Shown: positions 23,401-38,400 of the stretch, piece after piece | Numbering within the stretch: position 1 is the first letter of the stretch | How the letters are laid out: each line of letters begins with the position of its first letter | Assembly (NCBI RefSeq): GCF_963576615.1 | Contig: NC_088717.1 | Span: 29,491,213-29,555,212 of the forward strand | Origin: Watersipora subatra | Lineage: Eukaryota; Bryozoa; Gymnolaemata; Cheilostomatida; Watersiporidae | Length of the DNA stretch: 64,000 nucleotides | Reading direction: 5' to 3' | The notes under the pieces: generated by a model | What the model was told of the DNA's origin: nothing | The model's database searches: none | Seen by the model: only the letters and a program-made list of their open reading frames with translations | Translations under genes and position numbers: made by a program

Positions 23401-26400
23401 AGGATATGTTGATTGTAAAACAAGTATGGGAAGTTGATCATTTGTTTTTACTTTTATTAGATTATAGAATTATCAGATACTTTTGGATATTTAGTAGGTA
23501 ACAAATAGCATGCTTGCAATGGCATATTTAGTAGGTAACCAATACCAATGCATTGCTTTGTCAAAATTTTAATGTCACTTTAGATGAAATAGCAATAACA
23601 TTTTGTAATATATAACTGTCTATGTTATTATCTGAGGAAATGTTATAATAGTAGATTGTACATCAGCAGGAAACACTATTCATTATGTTGTTTTTAGGGG
23701 AACAGGAAAGTTTGCTGAAGAATGGAGCAAATCAGGTGGCACTACCTGCCCATCTTATTAGACTTGAAGATCTGTTTAGACCGCCTCTTGATATTATCTA
23801 TCATGGATCTCTTATCTCTGTGAGTTGATATAATCTATCATGGATCACACATCTCCGTGAGTTGATATTATCTATCATGGATCACACATCTCCGTGAGTT
23901 GATATTATCTATCATTGTTCACACATCTCCGTGAGTTGATATTATCTATCATGGATCACACATCTCCGTGAGTTGATATTATCTATCATGGATCACACAT
24001 CTCCGTGAGTTGATACTATCTATCATGGATCACACATCTCCGTGAGTTGATATTATCTATCATGTATCACACATCTCCGTGAGTTGATATTATCTATCAT
24101 GTATCACACATCTCCGTGAGTTGATATTATCTATTATGTATCACACATCTCTGTGAGTTGATATTATCTATCATGTATCACACATCTCCGTGAGTTGATA
24201 TTATCTATTATGTATCACACATATCCGTGAGTTGATATCATCTATCATGGATCACACATCTCTGTGAGTTGATATTATTTATCATGGATCACACATCTCC
24301 GTGAGTTGATATTATCTATCATGTATCACACATCTCCGTGAGTTGATATTATCTATCACGGTTCACACATCTCCGTGAGTTGATATCATTTATCATGGAT
24401 CACACATCTCTGTGAGTTGATATCATCTATCATGGATCACACATCTCCGTGAGTTGATATCATCTATCATGTATCACACATCTCCGTGAGTTGATATTAT
24501 CTATCACGGTTCACACATCTCCGTGAGTTGATATCATCCATCATGGATCACTCATCTCCGTGAGTTGATATCATCTATCATGTATCACACATTTCCGTGA
24601 GTTGATATTATCTATCATGGATCACACATCTCTGTGAGTTGATATTATCTATCATGGATCACACATCTCCGTGAGTTGATATTATCTATCATGGATCACA
24701 CATCTCTGTGAGTTGATATTATCTATCATGGTTCACACATCTCCGTGAGTTGATATCATCTATCATGGATCACACATCTCCGTGAGTTGATATTATCTAT
24801 CATGGATCACACATCTCTGTGAGTTGATATTATCTATCATGTATCACACATCTCCGTGAGTTGATATTATCTATCATGTATCACACATCTCCGTGAGTTG
24901 ATATTATCTATCATGTATCACACATCTCCGTGAGTTGATATTATCTATTATGTATCACACATCTCCGTGAGTTGATATTATCTATCACGTATCACACATC
25001 TCCGTGAGTTGATATTATCTATTATGTATCACACATCTCCGTGAGTTGATATTATCTATCATGTATCACACATCTCCGTGAGTTGATATTATCTATTATG
25101 TATCACACATCTCCGTGAGTTGATATCATCTATCATGGATCACACATCTCTGTGAGTTGATATTATCTATCATGGATCACACATCTCCGTGAGTTGATAT
25201 TATCTATCATGGTTCACACATCTCCGTGAGTTGATATCATCTATCATGGATCACACATCTCCGTGAGTTGATATCATCTATCATGTATCACACATCTCCG
25301 TGAGTTGATATTATCTATTATGTATCACACATCTCCGTGAGTTGATATTATCTATCATGTATCACACATCTCCGTGAGTTGATATTATCTATTATGTATC
25401 ACACATATCCGTGAGTTGATATCATCTATCATGGATCACACATCTCTGTGAGTTGATATTATCTATCATGGATCACACATCTCCGTGAGTTGATATTATC
25501 TATCATGGTTCACACATCTCCGTGAGTTGATATCATCTATCATAGATCACACATCTCCGTGAGTTGATATCACCTATCATGTATCACACATCTCTGTGAG
25601 TTGATATTATCTATCATGTATCACACATCTCCGTGAGTTGATATTATCTATCATGTATCACACATCTCCGTGAGTTGATATTATCTATCATGGATCACTC
25701 ATCTCCGTGAGTTGATATTATCTATCATGGATCACACATCTCTGTGAGTTGATATTATCTATCATGTATCACACATCTCCGTGAGTTGATATTATCTATC
25801 ATGTATCACACATCTCCGTGAGTTGATATTATCTATCATGGTTCACACATCTCCGTGAGTTGATATTATCTATAATGTATCACACATCTCCGTGAGTTGA
25901 TATCATCCATCATGGATCACTCATCTCCGTGAGTTGATATCATCTATCATGTATCACACATCTCCGTGAGTTGATATTATCTATCATGGATCACACATCT
26001 CTGTGAGTTGATATTATCTATCATGTATCACACATCTCCGTGAGTTGATATTATCTATTATGTATCACACATCTCCGTGAGTTGATATTATCTATTATGT
26101 ATCACACATCTCTGTGAGTTGATATTATCTATCATGTATCACACATCTCCGTGAGTTGATATCTATTATGTATCACACATATCCGTGAGTTGATATCATC
26201 TATCATGGATCACACATCTCTGTGAGTTGATATTATTTATCATGGATCACACATCTCCGTGAGTTGATATTATCTATCATGTATCACACATCTCCGTGAG
26301 TTGATATTATCTATCACGGTTCACACATCTCCGTGAGTTGATATCATTTATCATGGATCACACATCTCTGTGAGTTGATATCATCTATCATGGATCACAC

Positions 26401-29400
26401 ATCTCCGTGAGTTGATATTATCTATCATGTATCACACATCTCCGTGAGTTGATATTATCTATCACGGTTCACACATCTCCGTGAGTTGATATCATCCATC
26501 ATGGATCACTCATCTCCGTGAGTTGATATCATCTATCATGTATCACACATCTCCGTGAGTTGATATTATCTATCATGGATCACACATCTCTGTGAGTTGA
26601 TATTATCTATCATGAATCACTCATCTCCGTGAGTTGATATCATCTATCATGAATCACTCATCTCTATGAGTTACTATTATTTATAATGAATCACTCATCT
26701 CTTGAGTCTGATATTAGGTACAGGTCATATTTAAATTAAGATGTCTTTCACAAAAAGTTCCACCGATCGCGTTTTCGAGTTATTATAACCAATTCAAATT
26801 CATTTTCAGTGAGCAAACTCACTGCAGTTTAACCGTAAATCTCATGTACCACTGAGCAAAGAGATAATCTTTGACACGCTTGTGGGATTTGGGAGCTTCT
26901 AGTTGACCTTGGTTGATCTGATTGCTGTAGGCACAGGCCAAAGGAAAAGCGGAGAAGAAATGGGTGCTGGTAAACGTGCAAAATACTACTGAGTTTTCTT
27001 GTCAGGTCCTAAATCGGGACATCTGGAAGAATTTGTCCATTCGTGAGATTGTAACCAATCACTTTATTCTCTGGCAGGTATTTTGTGGTGATGCATTTAG
27101 TTGTTTCCCAAAACACACTTTTAAGGCTGGTTCACACTATATCGCAGTATTTCGGCCTTGATGCCACAATACTTTGGCAATCGTCGATGATAACAATGTT
27201 CCTATTATCACAAACCCATCCCCGTTTGTATCAGGAAATACTCCATGACATTTATCTTTTTAAACTTTCGCGAAGAAACCTCTTTGTATGCGGTAATCAA
27301 AAACTAGTCCCGCAGCGACTATCATAAACAAATATGAATAGATCACGGTATCCCCGACCGTGAATTGCCATCGCCGGAATGGTTATCATTTAAAAGGCGA
27401 TTGTCGATGCTCGGCGAAGCATCGGGAAAGTTTGACCGCTACAAACTTTTTCGACGTGTCCACGATGCTTAGTCGATGACATCAATTCACGGTTCACATA
27501 ATCGACGACCAACGCCGAAATGACAACGCCGAGATACGGCAATATAATGTGAACTAGCCTCAAGGTTGCTAGTCATAATGTAGAGTTTTTTGTAACACTT
27601 TCATTAGTTCATACCTCAGTTATTAAATGTTTTTTTACTCGTTGAGATTATTTTTTTTGGTGCTGCAGGGTTTTTATTTAAATGCATATATTAAATTTTT
27701 TATGAAACTTCTCAGTTGTACATGTCATCTTTATTCTGTTATACACTTGTATTATTATTATTATTCTATTATATGTTCATTCTCTTATATTATTAGATTA
27801 GTTTACACAGAAGTTTAGTAGATCTCATCAGGATGTATCGGTATTTATCATTTGCGATTGTTTTCGATGTTTGAGGTGATCCGACTGTCAGGATGTTTCC
27901 CTAATGATAGAAAATACCGATACTTTTCTTATAAGCTCATCTTTAAAACGCCATAAAAGTATTATATTATTCTGTAATAGCTGTGCTACCCGGCATTGCC
28001 CGGGTAATAAAATTTTTTTTGGACAGAAAATGGATTTGTATTTAACATATAATATAACATTTGTCATTCTAACTTTCAAACTACATATCATGAGAAAAGT
28101 GTTTTGCGTAATTGAAGTAAATTTAGAGAGAAAATAAAAACAACTGTAAAGGTTGTTAAGACTTTGTCAAACAACTTTTAAACTTCATATCATGAGAAAA
28201 ATGTTTCGTGCAGGTCAAATAAATTTGAAAAAATAAAACGGCTATAAAAAGGTTAAGATGTAAATGTGAAATTATTAGCCAGTAATCGCTAAATTAAGTC
28301 TGTTTTGCAACGATTACAATACAAGATGATTCTGTAATGATACAATTAAAACGAACTGAGAAAACAAAATAAAAATCCTGAATATGTAGAATTAATAACA
28401 ATTCTTGCATAGAAGTGTGTCTATAAAAAAGTTACTGTTCCACCAGAAGCTATCCATCAAAACTTTGAATTCGGCGATACTGGTACCTTTCGACATTAGT
28501 ACAAATGTAAAAATGAAATATTGTACTGTCTTTCTGTTAATGGAACGGTGAGAGAATGTAGAGGCTTTTTCCACGATGAGGATATAATTGTCTGCGTGAT
28601 AAGAGTTGACCTTGACCCCAGATATAGTAATCGAACCTTATAAAAAATATTTCTTAACAGGGGCATCGTAACGCGTCGCTGCATCGGTAAAATCGTCAGC
28701 GTGCACTATAGCTATAGCTGGAGTGACAGACAGATCCACGTGCATATACTTTGGGAAATATATATATAGATTATTAGTTTACCATTCTATACCCTAAATG
28801 CACTCTTTAAATTGGTTTCAACTTAGTTACAAAATAACTGCTATGAACAGCTTTCATTGTTTGTTCATAGGTAATCAGACACGCTGATTCCAATTTTCTA
28901 CTCAAAATAAAGATTGGCTCCATTTTTGTTTTTAAAGGCTTTTGTACAGTAGTACAGGTGTCGCAATCTGCACAACAAGCCCCGCTCATAAATATGTGAC
29001 ATAAGCTAGCTTGTTAGGCACGGAAGTTGGGGATGTTAAGTCCGATCTAAAATTATAGAGATGGGTGTCTTAAAATTCGTTATTCTCTGAATTCAGCCCT
29101 CAAAATAATCTCAGTCTTTTCTGAAAGAGAGATAAGCTATTTAACATTGCTTGTAGCTTGTTACAGGATGTTTAATCGGCTGAACGCCGAGAAAAATGCT
29201 CAAAAAGTGCGATAACAATGCTAGCTTGTGATAAAATCGATATGGTTTAAATGATGAAGTGAGGTACAGTACTTTTCGGACTATTAGCTGCTACTTTTTT
29301 TTGACGAATTGAGCCATGCGGCTTATATAAGGGTGCGGCTATTCTGTGGTTTTTTCTTTCACCGCTAGGGCGCATTAACCAGAATTTTTGGGTAGTGCGC

Positions 29401-32400
29401 CTCTAGCGGTGAGAGAAAATATGAAACGATGCCTGACGGTCCTGTTTCGTTAGGCGCTGGGTTAAAAAGCATCGGTAAATACGAAACATTGCCGTTAGGC
29501 ACTGTTCCGTTTTAAACAGCAAACCTGCTGCCGCGTTAAAAAGCACCATCCTGAGTTCTGCGGTCTATACAAAGGTATGTATTGTTTTATTATCGTTTTT
29601 TTTAAATAAAGTAGATGCGGCTTATATGGGGGTGCGGTTTATAATCTGAAAAGTACGGTAATAATAGCTGTTTCTCTCAGAACTATTATGCTATCAGGGC
29701 TAAGCTTTGGTTTCCACCTCATTTACTCATGTGCATTGGCTAAAGTGTGTGCAAGCTTTGATGTTTTCATCTGCCTTTCGGTGATCAGCTCCTTGCTGAC
29801 ACACTTTGCTGACACACCTTGCTGTCACACTTTAAAACCAAGTATTTCAGCAAGGTGCAGCTCATTCTTTTGTATATCATGGCGCAAGTGCCTTCCTCTT
29901 ATCTTTTCTCATGAAACGCGTACCTGTTCTAAACATAAATGTAATTGTTCACAGTGATACCCAATCTTTCTACAGGTGTATCATGACAGTGTTGAGGGTC
30001 AAAAGTATATGCAATTTTACCCGGTAACAACATGGCCGTATGTTGCCATTGTGCACCCTGTCACCGCTGAGCTCCTCGAGTCCTGGAGTTCTCTGACATT
30101 AAGAAGTTTTCAGAAGGCAAGTTCCTAGACTTACAGTGTATGTAGTTTATGCATAGATAATAGCTGTGCTACCGGCGTTGCCCGAGTAATAAGAAAGTTT
30201 TTGGACAGAAAATTGATTTGTATTTACCATATAACAATATTTGCCATTCTAACTTTCAAACTACATATCATGAGAGAAGTGTTTTGTGTAGTAGAAATGA
30301 ATTAAGAGAAAATAAAAACAACTGTAAAGGTTTCAAACAACTGTAAGTTTAAAATTTTATACCTTGAAATAAATTAGAACGAAAAATAAAAATGTAAAGG
30401 TGTTTAAATGTAAACGTGAACTCATTAGAGAGTAATGGCTAAATATAGTCTATTTCGTTACAATTAAATAATAAAATAAAAAAAAAATTATTTGGTATGC
30501 AATTATATGATTTCAGTTCAGTGTTGGCAGGCGAAAATTGGCATGCGAAAATATCGTAGGCTATAGACGTACATAAAGTGGTATAGAAACCCATAGTATT
30601 TATCTAATGCAATCACCTCCTGGTAAAAATCATCATCATTAAAAATAGTACCAAAATACTATATTAACCTTAGTAATTATAAGTACCTACAATGACTTTT
30701 GTGCATTTTGCGGTTATGATCTGCAGGATATAACATTACAATGTACTATGTGGAGAGTTCTTACCTTTGAGACAGACGTGTAACATAAACGCTGAATATA
30801 ACTTAATTTAATTCACTAAACACATACTTGAAGGAAGCTTTACTATGTATTTTATTAAACTTTAAAGAGAAATTTTATTATTTACATTAGCGAATTGTGT
30901 TTATTATAACGAATGCGGATAGCTTGCCATGGCGAGTTCAATGACTTGTATCTTTTAATAAGGTATATAATCGGTACACTAATGGCCAAATTTCAAGTTC
31001 GAGATAAATTATTGCTGATTTCGTGGGCCGAACAAATTTTCCCTAACGAAAAAAAGACGAAGAAGCATTGTGTTGCATATAATTAGATCCCAAAATATTT
31101 TAATATAATTGTCCGCGGGAGAAGAATTGGCCTTGATCCTAGATATAATAATTGAACTTATGAAAAAAATTTCTTAACAGCGGCATCGTAACGTGTGGCC
31201 GCATCGGTAAAATAATCAGCGTGTGCTATAGCCGGAATCCATAGCCGGAATGACAGACATACTTTGAGATATATATATATATATATAGATGACAGTTAGT
31301 TGTAGCTCAATGCAGCCTCGTCTGGCATCAAATGCTTTCCCTTCACTTATGCTACTTTATATCTCATAACAAGAAGCACAAAAATATATAATTATAGATA
31401 TACGTGTATAATTACATGTAGGCCTATATATAAATGTATATGTATACATGTAGTGATGATAATAATGTTAGCACCACCGTGCATTGTGAGATGCTTTAAT
31501 ACTGACTTAGGAATTGTTCAGTGCTTATGTAATGAGCACCCTAAACTATACATCAAATGAAAGCTTAGGATGCCGAGAATAAACTACCGAAACTACTTTG
31601 GCAGATATAGCTTCGATATAGCTTTGATTTGGCAGATATAGCTTTGATATAACGAGATTAGCTATAGATGCATGAACAATATAAGACATACAATTATGAG
31701 CCACAACACATCAACGCTAAGCGTAACACCAACAGGAGAGAACACCCAAGAATGTAATTGCTGCCAACAAACTTGCCTGCAAGAAGGAAAATGCTTAACT
31801 CGATCACTTGTATACTAGGTAGCATTGACCACTGCAGACACTACACAAACTAACACCCATGTTGGGCTCACAGAAGGCACATTTAAGACACGCTACACCA
31901 ACCTGTTGATAAGGGACTATCAACAGAGCTATCAAAACATATATGGCAATTAAAAGACAATAACATTAATTTCAGCATGGATTGGAAAGTTTTACGAACT
32001 GCATCCTCTTTTAATAATATCTCCGGGAGTTGTGAGCTTTGTCTTTGGGAAAAGTTTTTTTATAGTTTACAAACCACATTTATCATCTAACAAAAGAAGT
32101 GAAATGCTTTATAAGCCTAGGCATGCCACAAAGTTTTTATTAAACTATTGTGCCACTTAACAACATTTCCTAATTATATAGCTTTAACACCATGATTTTA
32201 CAAGCTATATCTGCAAGCTAGGCCTATATCCGTAACTCTTAGTAATCCCTTCTAATCATTTCAACCATCTGACTATGTATACCTTACATAGAGCATATTC
32301 TATTCGGCAAATTTTATCTGATGAGTGCAGTCGGTCTAACTGTACAAAACTAAATAGTAATAAAATGTTGCCAACCTTTTAGTTCTACGGTTTAATACAT

Positions 32401-35400
32401 TTTACATATGCTCTGCCTAGCATTGAACACTTTTCAGAAGAGGTTGCACATGGCAATTTCACTATGTATATATATACATATATATATATATAATTTGAAG
32501 GTCAAATAGTTTACTTATCTTTCAGCTACTGTCAGTTTCCTGCTGGCGCATTCTTCAGGCTGTAAGCTTCAACAGTTGAAGCTTACAGCCTGAAGAATGC
32601 GCCAGCAGAAAACTGACAGTAACATAACATTGGAGCGCATACACACATACAGGTGTGTGTGTGTATGCGCGCGTGCGTTGCTTGATTTGTTGCTTATTAT
32701 TCTTATTCGCTTCTTTTCAGGACCTTCAAGATTTCATACGACTACATGGCAGACCCAATGACACTAATGCCTCCACACTGACAGCAGCAGCCAACTTGCC
32801 TGTCAAGGTTAGCTTTTTTCCTTTGCTACTCATAATATCGAAAAACTTATTTCTAGCTACACCTACTAGCTACACTTATTAGCTTCACCTACTAGCTACA
32901 CCTACTAGCTTCACCTACTAGCTACACCTACTAGCTACACCTACTAGCTTCACCTACTAGCTTCACCTACTAGCTTCACCTACTAGCTTCACCTACTAGC
33001 TACACCTACTAGCTTCACCTACTAGCTTCACCTACTAGCTTCACCTACTAGCTTCACCTACTAGCTTCACCTAACCTAAAAACCTTTAGTTGTTTTTATT
33101 CTCTCTTAATTCATTTCAACTACACAAAACACTTCTCTCATGATATGTAGTTTGACAGTTAGAATGGCAAATGTTGTTATATGTTAAATACAAATCAATT
33201 TTCTGTCCAAAGACTTTCTTATTACCCGGGCAACGCCGGGTAGCACAGTTAGTCTACTATATAAACTGCAATAGTTGTCTGTCTGTGTATGTGTCCGCCT
33301 TATAGAGTACCATACTTTTCGGACTATTAGCCGCTACTAGGTATCTAGAGCGCATTAATGGGAATCTCCGGATAGTGCCCCTCTATACATAACCTATTCA
33401 TCGTTTTCAGTTTTCACCCACAAATTACGTCATATTCGGTTAGTTATCTGCGTATTTTTCCAGTGCCCAACGGTACTGTTTCATTTTAAACAGCAAAGTT
33501 GCTGCCGTGTTAAAAAGCACCGTCCTGAGTTCTGCGGCCTATACAAAGGTGCCCATACAGCTATACAAATGTACTACTCATTAAATAAAATAAATTAATG
33601 AGTAGTAATTTACATGTGATTAATATTTACTGCCAACGTGTACCAAGAAGGTCATGTGAACGTTTGTTTCTTGGGGCCACTGGAAAAAACGCTGTTCTCA
33701 CCTACTACATTTATACATCAGGTGAGTACTTTAAAAGGTGAGTCCTTCTCATTCAATGTTATATTGTCTATGAATTGCCACACCTCCACTACATAACTAT
33801 TTCACTTGCGTCCGTGTATAAATTTAGCTATCGGCCTACTTCCAGCCATTATGCCGATATTGTTTCATGATATGTATACAACATGTTTTCAATTTCAAAC
33901 TCCATCTAGAATGTTTGTTTTGGTTACATATTTCAATTTGCCAACATGTTAACAAACACTGCTATGCAAAAAATTCATTGTGTCTATACTTTGTGCATTG
34001 ATAAAGCGATGTGAAGCTACGAAGCTAGAATGATCCTTTACAATGTTCCTTATTCTTACAAAACCATTACTTCCACAACCATCAGAGTTGGCGCTGCTAT
34101 TACTATTTTAATTATTTGTGTAATCACAAAAATCTGAATCGGTTATAATGTCATCAACATAAGTAGTTATTTGTTTTCTAACTCGGACGCGTTTGATGAA
34201 CTTACACAAAAAATCCTCGTTTTCAAGTTGGAAATTCCCAAACAAAGATTAAAATATTAAACTTTAGGCTAATTTTATAGAGAAATCTTTGGACAACACT
34301 GTCACTACCATAAAAGTCCTAAAGACTGTTAGTTATGTTATCAACGAATAATAAAATTCAGTTACTAGCAATTGCTGGTAAAGTCGCAAAAATGCGTCTA
34401 CGCGGTCGACCATATAGGGTATAACACATAAATCAGTCTACTTCAGTGAAATGATTGAAAACGTTGGATTTGCCACTGTTTGTGATAGTAAACACGTTCA
34501 TTTCCTTCCGCAGCCGAGTTAGTTATACTTTTTTTCAGCTACGAGTGCTAAAGAACTACAGCTTCTACAGAACTTGCATGGGTACTGCTACTGCGTTTTA
34601 CCTACTAAGTTTCTACATCAAAAAAGTAAGCACTTCCTATTCAATGTTGTAGTGTATTGTCTATGAATTGCCACACCTCAACTGCTTAATAACATTGGAT
34701 TTTCCACTGTTCGTGATAGTGGGACATGTTCATTTCCTTCAGCAGCTGAGTTACTAATTTTTTTTCAGCTATGAGTAGGCCTACTGTAACTTACTACTAA
34801 AGAACTTACACGAGTACTCCGAGAGTTGTGATAGGCGATGGTGAAAAGAAAGAGAGCAGCTGGTATCGACTTACTGTCACCCTGCTTTAGCCATGACCAG
34901 CTGTACGTCGCCTGCTCAAAAGTAGGCACAAGCCGAAAACTGTTTGTTCATACACCCGACAGAAAAGCAAAAACTGTTGTCTATCCGCAAGTGTTACATT
35001 GAACTAACATTGTGTTATTGTTATGTCATGCTATTGTTCTTCATGTTCTGCTATACCACATGCAGCATTTTCTAACATAATTTTCAGTATATATATATAT
35101 ATTTTCATGCATTCGCTTTCCTTATTGTATCTCATAAAAAGGCTATCATGTTGGCGTTATGTTTGAAGAATTTCAGTTTGCCTAGCAATGTCAATTTCAT
35201 TATCAGTTCTCTGTACACAAATAGGGCAACTCCGATTTGAGTGGTTTGAGACTGATGCATTGTAGACTAGCTGTAAAACGTATTGCAGATTTCCATTGTT
35301 TACCCCAACATTATTGACGTATATGACTGCGTATGTGTATGCATAGTGTGATCAGGGTAGAAAATTTCAGTAGACTGTATATTTAGAGTTGTTTTACAGT

Positions 35401-38400
35401 ATGAAAGACAACTCTCAATAAACCTCTTGCTGTACAGGAATCTGTTCCCGTGGATGGGTAATGCAGCTAGCGGTTTGGGACTGTGGCGTCTCTCGGGGAT
35501 GCGCGGGAGAAATTTTCGCCCCGAGTGCAGCGAGAGTCTCCAGGCACGGTTTTCCAGATGAATGAGTTGGCGAGTGCGAGGCAATTGATTGCAAAGCGAT
35601 TGAGTGCTAGGCGATTGATTGCGAGGTGATTGATTGCGAGGTGATTGATTGCGAGTGTGAGGCGATTGGTTGCGAGGCGATTGGTTGCGAGGCGATTGAT
35701 TGCGAGGCGATTGGTTGTGAGGCGATTAGTTGCGAGGCAATTGGCTGCGAATGCGAGGCGAGTGTGAGGCGATTGATTGCGAGGCGAGTAGGAGGTGATT
35801 GCGAGGCGAGTGCGAAACGATTGATTGCGAGGCGAGTGCAAGAGCGCGATTGTCAACTGCTCGGCGGGTAAAGACTGGTCAACTGAGGCGGGAGCTTAGC
35901 GGCAGAAATGCGCGATCGTCAACTGCAAATATAGACGGGTATGAGCGAAGGCATGAATCTAGACACATGAATCTAGAACATTTACTAGATTTTACACGCA
36001 TCTAGCTGTGAAACACATTGCAGATTTCCATTGTTTTCCCCAACATTATTGACAAGTATATGTGTATGCATACACTAACCAGGACAATTTCAGTAGACTG
36101 CATATTTGGAATTGTTTTACAGTATGAAAGACAACTCTCAATAAACCTGCGTGAATCTGTTCCTGTAGGCGGGTAATGCAGCTAGTCTACTATATAAACG
36201 GCAGTTGGTATCTGTCTGTGTGTGTGTAATTGTGTGTCCGCCTTATTGAGTACCGTACTTTTTGGACTATTAGCCGCTACTTTTTTCTGACGGTTTGTTA
36301 GCCATGCGGCTTACATATGGGTGAGGCTATTTTGCTGTTTTTCCTTTCACCACTAGGGCGCATTAACGGGAATCTCCGGTTAGTGCGCCTCTATACATAA
36401 CCTATACATCGTTTTTACACAAAAATCATGTGATCTCTGGAGTACTCTGGTTAGTGCACCAGCTGAATCAATATGGGTAGTATAAATAGATAATAAGAGT
36501 GGTCATTACTTTTTTCGATACGGTCGTACGAAGCAAGCTTAATTAATATGAGTAAGTAGTAAAATTAAATTAGTAGTAAATATTAGTAGTGAATTAAATA
36601 AAATTTATTACTCATTAAATAAATCAATGAGTAGTAAATTACATTTAATCAATATTTATTGCCAATGTGTACCAGGAAGGTCACGTGAACATTTGTTTCT
36701 TGAAACCACTGGAAAAAAACGCTGTTCTCACCTACTAAATTCATACATCAGGTGAGTACTTTAAAAGGTGAGTCCTTCTCATTCAATGTTATATTGTCTA
36801 TGAAGTGCCACACCTCCACTACATAACTATTTCACTTGCGTCCGTGTATAAATTTAGCTATCGGCCTACTTCCAGCCATTTTGCCGATATTGCTTCATGA
36901 TATGTATACAACATTTTTTCAATTTCAAACTCCATCTAGAATGTTTGTTTTGGTTACATATTTCAATTTGCCAACATGTTAACAAACACTGCTATGCAAA
37001 AAGTTCATTGTATCTATACTTTGTGCATTGATAAAGCGATGTGAAACTACGAAGCTAGAATGATCCTTTACAATGTTCCTTATTCTTACAAAACCATTAA
37101 TTCCACCACCATCAGAGTTGGCGCTGCTATTGCTATTTTAATTATTTGTGTAATCACAAAAATTTGAATCGGTTATAATGTCATCATCATAAGTAGTTAT
37201 TTGTTTTCTAACTCGGACGCGTTTGATGAACTTACACAAAAAATCTTCGTTTTTAAGTTGGAAATTTCCAAACAAAGATTAAAATATTAAACTTTAAGCT
37301 AATTTTATAGAGAAATCTTTGGACAACACTGTCACTACCATAAAAGTCCTAAAGACTGGTAGTTATGTTATCAACGAATAATAAAATTCAGTTACTAGCA
37401 ATTGCTGGTAAAGTCGCAAAACTGCGTCTACGCGGTCGACCATATAGGGTATAACACATAAATCAGTCTACTACTGTTTCTACATGGAAAAGGTTAGTAC
37501 TTCTTATTACAATATTCTTTCAATTTGAATCTCCATTTAGAACATTTGTTTCTTGCAACTACTGAAAAAATGCTGTTTTCACATATGTTCTCCATCATAT
37601 GTTCCATCACATATGTTCTACATATAAAAGCCGACCTGCTGAGCCGACCCAGCAGCGACTCAAACGGCTCGGAGCAGCCGCTACAGCGACCAAACGTGCA
37701 GAAACCTCCGAGCAGATGCAGCGGTGACAAGAACAAGATGCACTAGCTACAACAGCTGCTCGGCGAGCTGAATTTTCAGAGCACATGTGACGGCGACAAG
37801 AGCAAGATGCACCAGCTACAGCAGCTGCTACCAGGCGCCATGTATGGGCAGAAAACTTCGCACTTGACTACACTCCTGCAACACAGTATAGGCCTATAGG
37901 GTCGAATTTTTCTATGGGACGAATGCCCAAAAATGCTCCAGATGTAATGCCTTACATTGGAAAGGCAAGAGGCCATATATGTAGTTTATATAGTAGATTT
38001 TATTGATAATAAATTTTATTAACACAACCACATTACTGTTGCACAGTTTGTATATACCATGTCAAAACACAGGCTATAGATGAAGAACTGGTGAGTCATG
38101 ATTAGTGTTTTAAGCATGTAGAAGTCTCAGTTCAATAAATGCTGGCGATAGCTTAGCAGTGCAATAGCAAAATATTTTCTAGAATTTCTTATAATATGTA
38201 AAACCTTTCAATACTGCCAGTTTGAAGAACTTCAGTTTGCCAAGCAATGTCAATTTCATTATCAGTTCTGTGTACAAAATTAGGACAACTCCGATTTGAG
38301 TGGTTCGAGACTGATGCATTGTCGACTAGCTGTAAAACGTATTGCATATTTCCATGGTTCTCTCCAACATTATTGACATGTATGACTGCATATGTGTACA

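Larger units (their letters stand above)
33253..36185 (+). mobile_element. Degenerate Helitron carrying a helicase C-terminus
   Basis: Starts TCTACTATATAAACTGC (Helitron 5' TC terminus) and ends GGGTAATGCAGCTAG (CTAG, preceded by a weak hairpin), followed by T. An internal near-copy of the 3' end stops at 35470, followed by a minisatellite and a second 3' end at 36185. A helicase remnant lies at 34862-35002. The segment 33600-34680 is duplicated in the next element (36600-37500). Confidence 0.75.

Noticed and set aside
23793-26716. CRISPR-like regular repeat array
   Set aside because: There are no unique spacers: the whole unit is repeated and drifts by point changes, in an intron of an animal gene.
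35467-35871. ORFs on both strands rich in CEAIG or RLATN repeats
   Set aside because: Both arise from the GATTGCGAGGC-type minisatellite inside a Helitron.
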